The notes below the pieces were generated by a model that did no database searches, was not told the origin of the DNA, and was given only the letters and a program-made list of their open reading frames with translations. A stretch of DNA of 64,000 nt from Streptomyces hygroscopicus. GTDB taxonomy: Bacteria > Actinomycetota > Actinomycetes > Streptomycetales > Streptomycetaceae. The position numbers and the translations under genes are program-made. Where the stretch lies: positions 248,001 to 312,000 of the forward strand of contig NZ_LBMW01000002.1 in the NCBI RefSeq assembly GCF_026168105.1, in the 5' to 3' direction. Of this stretch, positions 1-7,435 are shown one piece after another (the first letter of the stretch is position 1; every line of letters starts with the position of its first letter).

Positions 1-33
1 CCGGTGGGAGAGGCAGGAGTGACCAGCGAGTAA
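1..33 (+). CDS. possible 3' end of an upstream gene (partial)
   Basis: Frame 1 is open from the first base to a TAA stop at 31-33, so the window may begin in the last ten codons of an upstream gene. The tail is too short to identify. The next gene starts 36 bases later with its own strong ribosome binding site. The open frame could be chance. Confidence 0.25.
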   Translation, partial: PVGEAGVTSE

Positions 34-68
34 CATGACGGCCCCCGGTCGGAAGGAGCGGAGAAACC

Positions 69-875
69 GTGGCCGTGTCTGTCGGTGACGCCGAGGCGTT
101 CTTCGAGCAGGTGGCGGACGATCGATTCGTCCCCACCGCCTACACCCGGGGCCCCTGGGATCAGCACAGCCAGCACGGCGGCCCGCCCGCCGCCCTGCTC
201 GGCCGGGCCGTCCAGCTGCGTCCGGGCGCCCGCGAAGACATGCGCCTGGCCCGGATCACCCTCGAGATCCTGCGGCCCGTGCCGCTGCGCCCGCTGACGG
301 TTACCACGCGAATCCTGAGGGAAGGACGCAGTGTGGAGCTGGTCGAGGCGTCGCTGACCCCGGACGGCGGGCAGGAGGTGATGCGGGCGAGAGCCCTGCG
401 TATCCGGACCGCTCCCGGCTCCGTGTCGCCGACGAAGGGCGCTCTCGCCGTCCCGGTCCCCGAGCGGTCCCGTCCCGAGCCGTTCTTCCCGGTGCCCTGG
501 GACGCGGGCTACCACACGGCCATGGAGGCCCGGTTCGCGGCGGGCTCCTTCCTCGCACGGGGGCCGGCGACCTGCTGGCTGCGGATGAAGGTCCCCCTGG
601 TCACGGGGGAGAAGATCATGCCGCTCGACCGCGTCCTGGTGGCGGCGGACTCCGGCAACGGGCTGAGCAATGTGCTGGACTTCGCGTCGCACGTGTTCAT
701 CAACCCCGACCTGACCGTGCACCTGCACCGTCATCCGGCGGGTGAATGGGTCTGCGTCGACGCTCGGACCAGCATCGACGCCGACGGGCTGGGGATGGCG
801 GAAGCCGCGCTCCACGACGCGCAGGGCCCGATCGGCCGCAGCGTGCAGAGCCTGTTCGTGAACGCCCGCGGCTGA
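69..875 (+). CDS. acyl-CoA thioesterase family protein (TesB-like double hotdog)
   Basis: A 268-residue protein that looks like the double-hotdog thioesterase family of actinobacteria, which hydrolyses acyl-CoA thioesters in the cytoplasm. The N-terminal half has the QHGGPPAALLGRA segment, where the GG(P)PAALL pattern is typical of the first hotdog helix. The C-terminal half carries the ISXN-like region (LSNVLDFASHVFINPDLTVHLHR) and a segment ending DADGLGMAEAALHDAQGPIG, characteristic of the second hotdog and of TesB-like ends. The start is GTG with AAGGAG about ten bases upstream (52-57). It stands alone, convergent with the GntR regulator at 934. The substrate cannot be read from sequence. 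It is not obviously part of the ABC operon that follows. Confidence 0.8.
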   Translation: MAVSVGDAEAFFEQVADDRFVPTAYTRGPWDQHSQHGGPPAALLGRAVQLRPGAREDMRLARITLEILRPVPLRPLTVTTRILREGRSVELVEASLTPDGGQEVMRARALRIRTAPGSVSPTKGALAVPVPERSRPEPFFPVPWDAGYHTAMEARFAAGSFLARGPATCWLRMKVPLVTGEKIMPLDRVLVAADSGNGLSNVLDFASHVFINPDLTVHLHRHPAGEWVCVDARTSIDADGLGMAEAALHDAQGPIGRSVQSLFVNARG

Positions 876-933
876 GCGGGTCGTTGGCCAGGAGACTGCG
901 GGGCCGGCGCCTGAGGACCCGCCCCGCGCCCGG

Positions 934-1674
934 TCAGTCCGCCGTCTTGCGTGCCAGCGCGTTGTTCCCGATCGAGTTGTGGACGCTGAAGCTCACGGCA
1001 TCCGAGCGGTAGCGGTCGTCCGACCACTCCACCGGGCGCCCTTCGCGTGTGGTCGTCACGCGGCGGACGCGCAGCAGCGGGCTGGTGCGCCGGATGCCGA
1101 GCAGCTCGGCGTCCTGGGCGCCCGCCGCGACCGCGTCGATGACGTGCTCGCCGTACGCGAAGACCAGGCCCGTGTCGTCGAGGAGCCGCTGGGTGACGGA
1201 GGGGCAGTCGGGCTCGATGGACTCGACCGCCGGGGAGATCCAGTCCGCGTACACGGTCCGCTCGAGCAGCACGGGCTCGCCGTCCAGCCCGCGCACCCGC
1301 AGCACATGCAACACGGGTGTCCGCTCCCGCAGATGGAGGCGCAGGGCGTCCTCCTTCGTCGCCGGCCGGTACTCCTGCTCCACCACCCGACCGGTCGCCT
1401 CGCGCCCCATCGCGCGCGCCCACTGCGCGAAGCTGCGCAGCTCGGCGAAGCTCTGGCTGCGGCGGCTCGCGAGGACCACCCGGCGGGCGCCCTGCCGGGA
1501 GCCGATGAGCCCCTCGGCGGTCAGGGCCGCCACGGCCTGGCGGACCGTGCCGCGCGAGACACCGTACCGGGCCGCGAGGTCCGTCTCCGCCGGGAGCAGA
1601 CTGCCCACCGTGTACTCCTCGCGGTCGATCGCCCGCCGCAGTTCGTCCGCGATCTCCTCATGTCGCGCCGCCAT
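934..1674 (-). CDS. GntR/HutC-family transcriptional regulator
   Basis: A 246-residue GntR regulator of the HutC/UTRA subfamily. Residues about 5-70 form the winged helix-turn-helix (ADELRRAIDREEYTVGSLLP, then the recognition helix in ARYGVSRGTVRQAVAALTAEG). Residues about 90-240 form a UTRA effector domain, with the typical SPLLRVRRVTTTREGRPVEWSDDRYRSD segment near the end. It is divergent from the ABC importer operon starting at 1886. The 211-base gap contains an inverted repeat, AACTTGT-TCAG-ACAAGTT (1826-1843), that fits HutC-type operators. I infer that it represses the importer and releases DNA when the imported compound or a derivative binds the UTRA domain. UTRA ligands are often phosphorylated sugars, phosphonates or amino-acid breakdown products. 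Confidence 0.9.
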   Translation of the reverse strand: MAARHEEIADELRRAIDREEYTVGSLLPAETDLAARYGVSRGTVRQAVAALTAEGLIGSRQGARRVVLASRRSQSFAELRSFAQWARAMGREATGRVVEQEYRPATKEDALRLHLRERTPVLHVLRVRGLDGEPVLLERTVYADWISPAVESIEPDCPSVTQRLLDDTGLVFAYGEHVIDAVAAGAQDAELLGIRRTSPLLRVRRVTTTREGRPVEWSDDRYRSDAVSFSVHNSIGNNALARKTAD

Positions 1675-1825
1675 GCTTCCCCTCTGAGTCGGCTTCTGTG
1701 CACAGCGTGACCAGCCTAATCGAAAGCCGAAGTGATCGGTGAGGCTCCCAATTGTGCAAAGAATCGCGGGCCAGGGTTTCGCAGGTGTTTACGAGTTGGA
1801 CACCATTGGCAGGCTGACTGAGGCC

Positions 1826-1843
1826 AACTTGTTCAGACAAGTT
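1826..1843. promoter_or_regulatory. inverted-repeat operator, probable GntR/HutC site
   Basis: A perfect inverted repeat AACTTGT-4-ACAAGTT lies 43 bases before the GTG start of the lipoprotein gene and about 150 bases from the divergent GntR gene. Spacing and symmetry match dimeric HutC/GntR operators. No other equally good repeat is visible in this gap. Confidence 0.6.
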
Positions 1844-1885
1844 CTCCTTCGCTCCCAACCCTCGCGCGCACTCCTGGAGAGACCC

Positions 1886-3043
1886 GTGACCGTGTCCCTG
1901 CCGAGAACAGCCGCCCTCGGCGGCGCCCTCGCCGTCGTCGCCGCACTCGCCCTCAGCGCCTGCGGTGCCGCCCCCGACAACGCCGCCACCACCGCCGACG
2001 GCAAGAGCGCGGCCTCCGCCGCCTCGGCCGCGGACTTCGGCGGCCTCGACGCCCTCGTGAAGGCGGCCAAGAAGGAGGGCACGCTGCACGCGATCGCCCT
2101 GCCCCGCGACTGGGCCAACTACGGCGCCCTGATCGACGGCTTCCAGAAGAAGTACGGCATCAAGGTCGACGTCGAGAACCCGGACGGCTCCAGCCAGGAC
2201 GAGATCAACGCCGTCACCTCCCGCAAGGGCCAGGACCGCACCCCCGACGTCCTCGACCTCGGCAGCTCCTTCGCGCTGAGCGCCGCCCAGCAGGGGCTGC
2301 TCGCGCCGTACAAGGTGACCGGGTACGCCGACATCCCCACCACCCAGAAGGACCCGCAGGCGCGCTGGTACAACGACTACGGCGGCTACGTCTCCATCGG
2401 CTGCGACGCCAAGCGCGTGAAGACGTGCCCGACCACCTTCGCGGACCTGCTCAAGCCGCAGTACAAGGGCCAGGTCGCCCTCAACGGCAACCCCACCAAG
2501 TCGGGTTCGGCCTTCGGCGGTGTCTACGCGGCGGCCCTCGCGAACGGCGGATCCTTCGACAACATTCAGCCGGGCCTCGACTTCTTCGCCAAGCTGAAGA
2601 AGAGCGGCAACTACACGCCGGTCGAGTCGACGCCCGCCACGGTCGAAAAGGGCGAGACGCCGATCAGCATCGACTGGGACTACCTCAACGCCGGGTACGC
2701 CGACGAGTTCAAGTCCAAGGGCGTGGACTGGAAGGTCGCCGTCCCGACCGACGGGACGTACGCCCAGTACTACTCCCAGGCCATCAACAAGGACGCCCCG
2801 CACCCGGCGGCCGCCCGGCTGTGGCAGGAGTACCTCTACAGCGCCGAGGGCCAGAACCTGTGGCTCAAGGGGTACGCGCGCCCCGCGCTGATGACCGCGA
2901 TGGAGAAGGCCGGCACGCTCGACTCGGCCGCCGCGGCCAAGCTGCCCAAGGTCAGCGGCACGCCCGCCTTCCCGACCGAGGCCCAGCAGAGCAAGGCCAA
3001 GACGGTCATCGCGCAGGGCTGGGGGAAGGCCGTCTCCGGATGA
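1886..3043 (+). CDS. ABC transporter substrate-binding lipoprotein
   Basis: A 385-residue extracellular solute-binding protein. The GTG start at 1886 gives a lipoprotein signal peptide: a charged start, a hydrophobic stretch of Ala/Val/Leu, then the lipobox LSAC with the lipidated Cys at residue 26. GGAGAGA precedes the start. An in-frame GTG at 1739 would give an N-terminus with no signal and is rejected. The mature protein has the mixed fold of the family-1 solute-binding proteins related to Fe3+, polyamine and 2-aminoethylphosphonate binders (AfuA/PotD/PhnS type): DALVKAAKKEGTLHAIALPRDW near the N-terminus, then VDVENPDGSSQDEINAV and ETPISIDWDYLNAGY. It would deliver an unknown small solute to the two permeases encoded next. 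Its stop overlaps the next start (ATGA). Confidence 0.88.
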   Translation: MTVSLPRTAALGGALAVVAALALSACGAAPDNAATTADGKSAASAASAADFGGLDALVKAAKKEGTLHAIALPRDWANYGALIDGFQKKYGIKVDVENPDGSSQDEINAVTSRKGQDRTPDVLDLGSSFALSAAQQGLLAPYKVTGYADIPTTQKDPQARWYNDYGGYVSIGCDAKRVKTCPTTFADLLKPQYKGQVALNGNPTKSGSAFGGVYAAALANGGSFDNIQPGLDFFAKLKKSGNYTPVESTPATVEKGETPISIDWDYLNAGYADEFKSKGVDWKVAVPTDGTYAQYYSQAINKDAPHPAAARLWQEYLYSAEGQNLWLKGYARPALMTAMEKAGTLDSAAAAKLPKVSGTPAFPTEAQQSKAKTVIAQGWGKAVSG

Positions 3044-3939
3044 CCGTCGTCCTCACCGAGGCCGAGGTGGCGCCCGCCGCTGCACCGCAGCAGCGGCGGC
3101 GCCGCACCCCCGGCTGGCTCGCCGTCGTCCCGCTGCTCGTCGTGACGGCGATCGCCTTCGGGATCCCCGCCCTCGCCATGCTCAACGGCGCCTTCACCGT
3201 CAAGGACCCGACGTCGGGCGCCACCTCGTACAGCACGGCAAACCTGACCGCCTCTTTGCACGGCGCCTACTTCACGGCCCTGATCGGCAGCATCAAGCTG
3301 TCCGCGCTCTCCGCCGCCCTCGGCACCGTGCTCGGACTGCTGCTCGCCCAGGCCGTGGTGACCTCCCGCGCCCGGGCCCTGCGCGAGGCCGTGCTGACCG
3401 CCTCCGGTGTCCTCGCCAACTTCGGCGGCGTCCCCCTCGCGTTCGCCTTCGTCGCCACCCTGGGCAACTCCGGCGTCCTGACCCGCCACCTGGGCCTGAC
3501 CGACAAGGGCTGGAGTCTCTACAGCTTCTGGGGTCTGGTCATCGTCTATCTGTACTTCCTGATCCCGCTGATGGTCCTCACCATCACCCCGGCCCTGGAG
3601 GGCCTGCGTTCCCAGTGGCGCGAGGCCGCGCAGAACAACGGTGCCACCGGCTTCCAGTACTGGCGCCATGTGGCCCTGCCCGTGCTGCTGCCCTCCCTGC
3701 TCGGCGGATTCGTGCTGCTCTTCGGCAGTGCCTTCGCCGCCTACGCCACCGCCGCAGCCATGGTCGGCAGCGCGGTCCCGCTGGTCACCCTGCAGATCGC
3801 CGACGCCATCTCCGGCAACGTCCTGGTCGGCCAGGAGAACGTGGCACTCGCCCTCAGCCTCGACATGGTCCTCGTCGCCGCCCTGGTCATGGCCGTCTAC
3901 CTGCCCCTGCAACGACGGAGTGCGCGATGGCTCGCCTGA
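3040..3939 (+). CDS. ABC transporter permease (first)
   Basis: A 299-residue inner-membrane permease of the binding-protein-dependent type. After a short charged N-terminus the first membrane helix is at about 30-50, and about six helices follow. The cytoplasmic EAA loop is clear at about residues 195-215 (EAAQNNGATGFQYWRHVALP). This is the contact site for the ATPase. The ATG overlaps the stop of the lipoprotein gene by four bases, so the two are probably translationally coupled. The C-terminus overlaps the second permease start by 13 bases. The sequence type is that of the Fe3+/spermidine/2-aminoethylphosphonate transporter group. It forms a heterodimer with the product at 3927. Confidence 0.88.
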   Translation: MTVVLTEAEVAPAAAPQQRRRRTPGWLAVVPLLVVTAIAFGIPALAMLNGAFTVKDPTSGATSYSTANLTASLHGAYFTALIGSIKLSALSAALGTVLGLLLAQAVVTSRARALREAVLTASGVLANFGGVPLAFAFVATLGNSGVLTRHLGLTDKGWSLYSFWGLVIVYLYFLIPLMVLTITPALEGLRSQWREAAQNNGATGFQYWRHVALPVLLPSLLGGFVLLFGSAFAAYATAAAMVGSAVPLVTLQIADAISGNVLVGQENVALALSLDMVLVAALVMAVYLPLQRRSARWLA

Positions 3940-4739
3940 ACCTGTGGCGCTGGGCCGTCCTGGCCTGCGCCGGACTGTACTTCCTGGTCCCGCTCGCCGC
4001 GTCCGTGGTCTTCACCATCGACGTGCCCGGCCAGGGGATCACCTTCGACGCCTACCGCCAGATCGTCACCGCCCCCGGCTTCGGCTCCAGCCTGCTGCTC
4101 TCGCTGGAGCTGGCCGTCGCCACCATCGCGGTGGTCCTGCTGCTGATGGTGCCCGCCACGGTCGCGCTGCGGCTCGGCGCGCCCCGGCTGCGGCCCGTCG
4201 TCGAGGTGATCTGCTCGCTGCCGCTGGTCGTACCCCCGATCGCGTTCGTCGCGGGGATCAGCACGGTCCTGAAGTGGGGGCCCGAGTACCTGTCGCGCAC
4301 CCCGTTCTTCCAGACGATCATGGCGATCCAGAACCCGAGCTTCCCGTTCGTACTCGTGCTCGCCTACGCGGTGATGTCCCTGCCGTTCGTGTACCGGGCG
4401 CTGGACGCGGGACTGCGCGCCATCGACGTACGCACCCTCGTGGAGGCCGCGCGCAGCTGCGGGGCGAGCCTGCCGCGGGCCCTGATGCAGGCGGTGCTGC
4501 CCAATCTGCGCGGCGCGCTGCTGAACGCCTCCTTCCTCACCCTGGCGCTGGTCCTCGGTGAGTTCACCGTCGCCCAGCTGCTCGGCTTCACGCCCTTCGC
4601 CGTGTGGATCTACAGCGTCGGCGGCTCGCAGGCCCAGCTGTCCGTCGCCGTCTCCGTACTCAGCCTGCTCGTCACCTGGGCCCTGCTCCTTTCGCTCGCC
4701 GTCTTCGGCGGACGTTCCCGTACCGCCGCCAAGGGATGA
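3927..4739 (+). CDS. ABC transporter permease (second)
   Basis: A 270-residue permease with the usual six-helix core. The EAA loop lies at about residues 172-192 (EAARSCGASLPRALMQAVLP). The start ATG lies within the 3' end of the first permease gene (13-base overlap), and the stop TGA overlaps an in-frame ATG of the ATPase gene. This arrangement implies tight stoichiometric coupling of the importer subunits. Together with the product at 3040 it forms the translocation path. The solute is unknown. The fused hydrolase at the operon end suggests a phosphorylated or phosphodiester compound. Confidence 0.87.
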   Translation: MARLNLWRWAVLACAGLYFLVPLAASVVFTIDVPGQGITFDAYRQIVTAPGFGSSLLLSLELAVATIAVVLLLMVPATVALRLGAPRLRPVVEVICSLPLVVPPIAFVAGISTVLKWGPEYLSRTPFFQTIMAIQNPSFPFVLVLAYAVMSLPFVYRALDAGLRAIDVRTLVEAARSCGASLPRALMQAVLPNLRGALLNASFLTLALVLGEFTVAQLLGFTPFAVWIYSVGGSQAQLSVAVSVLSLLVTWALLLSLAVFGGRSRTAAKG

Positions 4740-4744
4740 ATCAC

Positions 4745-5821
4745 ATGACGCTCGACATGGCCGCGACCCGCGAAAAGGCCGCCACCGTCGAATTCCAGGG
4801 CCTGCGCCGGGAATTCGGACCGACCGTCGCCCTCGACGGGCTCGACCTGACGGTGCGGCCCGGCGAACTCCTCGCCCTGCTCGGTCCGTCCGGCTGCGGC
4901 AAGACCACCGCCCTGCGCATGCTCGCCGGTTTCGAGCACCCCGACTCCGGTGAGGTGCTCGTCGACGGCAGGGACGTCACCCGTGTCCCGGCCCACCGCC
5001 GCGACGCCGGGATGGTCTTCCAGTCCTACAGCCTCTTCCCGCACCTCAGCGTCCTCGACAACGTGGCGTTCGGGCTGCGGATGCGCAAGGTGCGCACGTC
5101 CGAGCGCCGGGCCCGGGCCGCCGAGCTGCTCGAACTGGTGGGCCTCGGCGACAAGGGCGAGCGCTTCCCGCACCAGCTCTCCGGAGGGCAGCAGCAGCGT
5201 GTCGCACTGGCCCGCGCGCTCGCCCTGCGCCCGCGCGTCCTGCTGCTCGACGAGCCGCTGTCCGCGCTCGACGCGAAGGTGCGGCTCACCCTGCGCGAGG
5301 AGATCCGCCGCCTGCAGCAGGAACTCGGCATCACCACCCTGTTCGTCACGCACGACCAGGAGGAGGCGCTGTCCATGGCGGACCGGGTCGCGGTGATGCG
5401 TGCCGGGAAGCTCGAACAGTGCGCCGCCCCGGACGAGTTGTACGGCCGTCCGGCGACCGCCTTCGTCGCCGAGTTCGTCGGCACGATGAGCCGGATCCCC
5501 GGTGTGCGCAAGGGCGACACGGTCGACGTGCTCGGCCGGTCGCTGCCGGTCGACGGGGAGGCGCCCGCCGCGACGGAGGTCGACGTGCTCGTGCGGCCCG
5601 AGGCGGTCCGGGTGCAGCCGGACGAGAAGAGCGACGCGCGGGTCGTGGCCACGGCCTTCCTCGGCGCGGCCGTCCGCGTCACCGTCCGGCTCGCCGACGG
5701 CACCGAGCTGAAGGCCGACGTCCCCGCCCACGAGGCCGCCGGCCTCGGCGCCGGGACCTCCGTCGGCGTGTCACTGCCCGACCGTCCGGTCCTGGTGGCA
5801 GAACGTACGAACCACTCGTGA
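4745..5821 (+). CDS. ABC transporter ATP-binding protein (PotA/FbpC type)
   Basis: A 358-residue ATPase that powers the importer. Visible motifs are the Walker A GPSGCGKT at 47-54, the signature LSGGQQQR at about 145, Walker B LLLDEP at about 168 and the switch histidine in LFVTHDQEEAL. The C-terminal hundred residues form a TOBE-like regulatory domain (DVLVRPEAVRVQPDE), as in spermidine, iron and phosphonate importers. Two starts compete. ATG at 4736 overlaps the upstream stop but has AAGGG touching it, whereas ATG at 4745 has AAGGG nine bases upstream and is preferred. The stop is 11 bases before the GTG of the HAD-EEP gene, so that gene is in the same transcript. Confidence 0.9.
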   Translation: MTLDMAATREKAATVEFQGLRREFGPTVALDGLDLTVRPGELLALLGPSGCGKTTALRMLAGFEHPDSGEVLVDGRDVTRVPAHRRDAGMVFQSYSLFPHLSVLDNVAFGLRMRKVRTSERRARAAELLELVGLGDKGERFPHQLSGGQQQRVALARALALRPRVLLLDEPLSALDAKVRLTLREEIRRLQQELGITTLFVTHDQEEALSMADRVAVMRAGKLEQCAAPDELYGRPATAFVAEFVGTMSRIPGVRKGDTVDVLGRSLPVDGEAPAATEVDVLVRPEAVRVQPDEKSDARVVATAFLGAAVRVTVRLADGTELKADVPAHEAAGLGAGTSVGVSLPDRPVLVAERTNHS

Positions 5822-5832
5822 AAGAGAGAAAC

Positions 5833-7299
5833 GTGACCCCCCACCCCCGACTCCCGCTCCAGGCCGTTCTGTTCGACATGGACGGCACGCTCGTCGACAC
5901 CGAGCGGCTGTGGTGGGAGGCGGTGGAGCACGTCGCAGGAAGGCCCCTGACCGAGGCGGACCAGCCGGAGGTGCTCGGCCGGCCGGTCGAGCACACCGCG
6001 GCGTGGCTGGGCGCGGCCACGGGCGCGCCCGTCGCGGACCTCGCCGCCGCGCTGCACCGGGAGTTCACCGGCCGCGTCCGCACCGGAATCGTGCCGCGCC
6101 CCGGAGCCCTGGAACTGCTCGACGCCCTCGCCCGTGACGCCGTCCCCACCGCCCTGGTGACCGCCTCCCCTCGCGCCGTCGCCGACACCGTGCTCGAGGC
6201 CCTCGGCGCCGAGCGCTTCGCCGTGTCCGTGACCGCCGACGACACCGAGCGCACCAAGCCCGCGCCCGACCCGTACCTCGCCGCCTGCCGCGCACTGGGC
6301 GTCGACCCCGTGGACTGCGTGGCCGTCGAGGACACCGAGACCGGTGTCACCTCCGCCGAGGCGGCGGGCTGCGCGGTGCTCGCGGTGCCGTCGCTGGCAC
6401 CCATCGACGCGGCGCCCGGCCGGACCGTGCGGGAAAGCCTCACCGGTGTCACCCCGCAGGAGCTCGGCGCCCTGGTCACCCGTGAACTGCGCGTCATGAG
6501 CTGGAACCTCTGGCTCGGCGGAAGCGAGGTCGACGACCACCGGGCCAAGCAGCTCAAGGCCGTTCTGGAGAGCGGGGCGGACGTCGTGGGGCTGCAGGAG
6601 ACGGGCGGCACCGCGGCCCAGGAACTGGCCGAGGCGCTCGGCTGGTACCACCACCGCGCCGGGGAGAACCTCGGTGTCATCAGCCGGTATCCGATCACGG
6701 CTCGCTTCGGGGACCCCACCGTGGGCTTCTACGGGGCGGCGGGCGTACGCATCCGGATGGACCGGGGGCTGGAGGTGGACGTCTGGACCGCCCATCTCCA
6801 CTACACGCCGTACGGGCCCTACGAGTCCGCTTTCGACGGGCTCCCGCCGGCCGAGCTGATCGCACACGAGGAGGTGCGGCTCACACAGATGCGGGACACC
6901 CTGCGGCGGATCGGCGAGTCCTGCGCCGACGGCGTCCCGGTCGTCCTCGTGGGCGACTTCAACTGCCCCTCGCACCTGGACTGGCCGGACGTGGAGTGGC
7001 CGGTGACGAAGGCCGCCGAGCGGGCGGGCCTGCGCGACTCCTACCGTCAGGCGCACCCGGATGCGCTCGCCGACCCGGGCACCACCTGGTCGCCGATCCA
7101 TCCCGTGCACGAGGACGGCAGCGGACGCCCCGAACCGCAGGACCGGATCGACTACGTGCTGCACCGCGGTCTCACGGTCCTGGACTCCCGGACGTACGTC
7201 GTGGGCACCCCGCGCCCCTGGCCCGATGTCGCGGGGAACGACTGGCCGTCGGACCACGCGGCGGTGGTCACCACTTTCGGCGTGCCGCGGACGTCCTGA
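5833..7299 (+). CDS. fused HAD phosphatase / endonuclease-exonuclease-phosphatase-family phosphodiesterase
   Basis: A 488-residue protein in one uninterrupted frame. Residues about 8-215 are a HAD hydrolase of the beta-phosphoglucomutase-like type: nucleophile motif DMDGTLVD at 16-23, a cap domain, VTASPR as motif II, the Lys of TKPAPDPY, and AVEDTETGV as motif IV. Residues about 219-488 are an EEP-fold (DNase I/sphingomyelinase-like) domain with all core residues: WN at 224-225, LQE, THE histidine in WTAHLHY, GDFN at about 374, DRID at about 437 and SDH at about 473. HAD enzymes cleave phosphomonoesters and EEP enzymes cleave phosphodiesters, so the fusion could strip a phosphodiester in two steps. 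GTG start with AAAGAGAGAA before it. It is the last gene of the importer operon. An internal in-frame ATG at 6496 could also yield the EEP domain alone. Confidence 0.85.
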   Translation: MTPHPRLPLQAVLFDMDGTLVDTERLWWEAVEHVAGRPLTEADQPEVLGRPVEHTAAWLGAATGAPVADLAAALHREFTGRVRTGIVPRPGALELLDALARDAVPTALVTASPRAVADTVLEALGAERFAVSVTADDTERTKPAPDPYLAACRALGVDPVDCVAVEDTETGVTSAEAAGCAVLAVPSLAPIDAAPGRTVRESLTGVTPQELGALVTRELRVMSWNLWLGGSEVDDHRAKQLKAVLESGADVVGLQETGGTAAQELAEALGWYHHRAGENLGVISRYPITARFGDPTVGFYGAAGVRIRMDRGLEVDVWTAHLHYTPYGPYESAFDGLPPAELIAHEEVRLTQMRDTLRRIGESCADGVPVVLVGDFNCPSHLDWPDVEWPVTKAAERAGLRDSYRQAHPDALADPGTTWSPIHPVHEDGSGRPEPQDRIDYVLHRGLTVLDSRTYVVGTPRPWPDVAGNDWPSDHAAVVTTFGVPRTS

Positions 7300-7322
7300 C
7301 GCGGTGTTACCCAAGGCAACCA

Positions 7323-7351
7323 TTGCGGTCCGGGAGGTCATCCCGTAGGTT
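7323..7351 (+). promoter_or_regulatory. probable housekeeping-sigma promoter of the conservon
   Basis: TTGCGG (7323-7328), a 17-base spacer and TAGGTT (7346-7351) resemble the Streptomyces HrdB consensus. The site lies 85 bases before the sensor kinase start and downstream of the previous operon's stop. Confidence 0.45.
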
Positions 7352-7435
7352 GTGCCGCACTCGCTACCGGCGGGTAACTGCGGGTAACCCGACCCGCCCG
7401 GCTTATATCGCACGTCCTGTCGCCCTGGGGAGACC

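Noticed and set aside
2425..3039. Long open frame running ahead of the first permease in the same frame
   Set aside because: It is the out-of-frame shadow of the binding-protein gene; real permease sequence begins at the overlapping ATG 3040.
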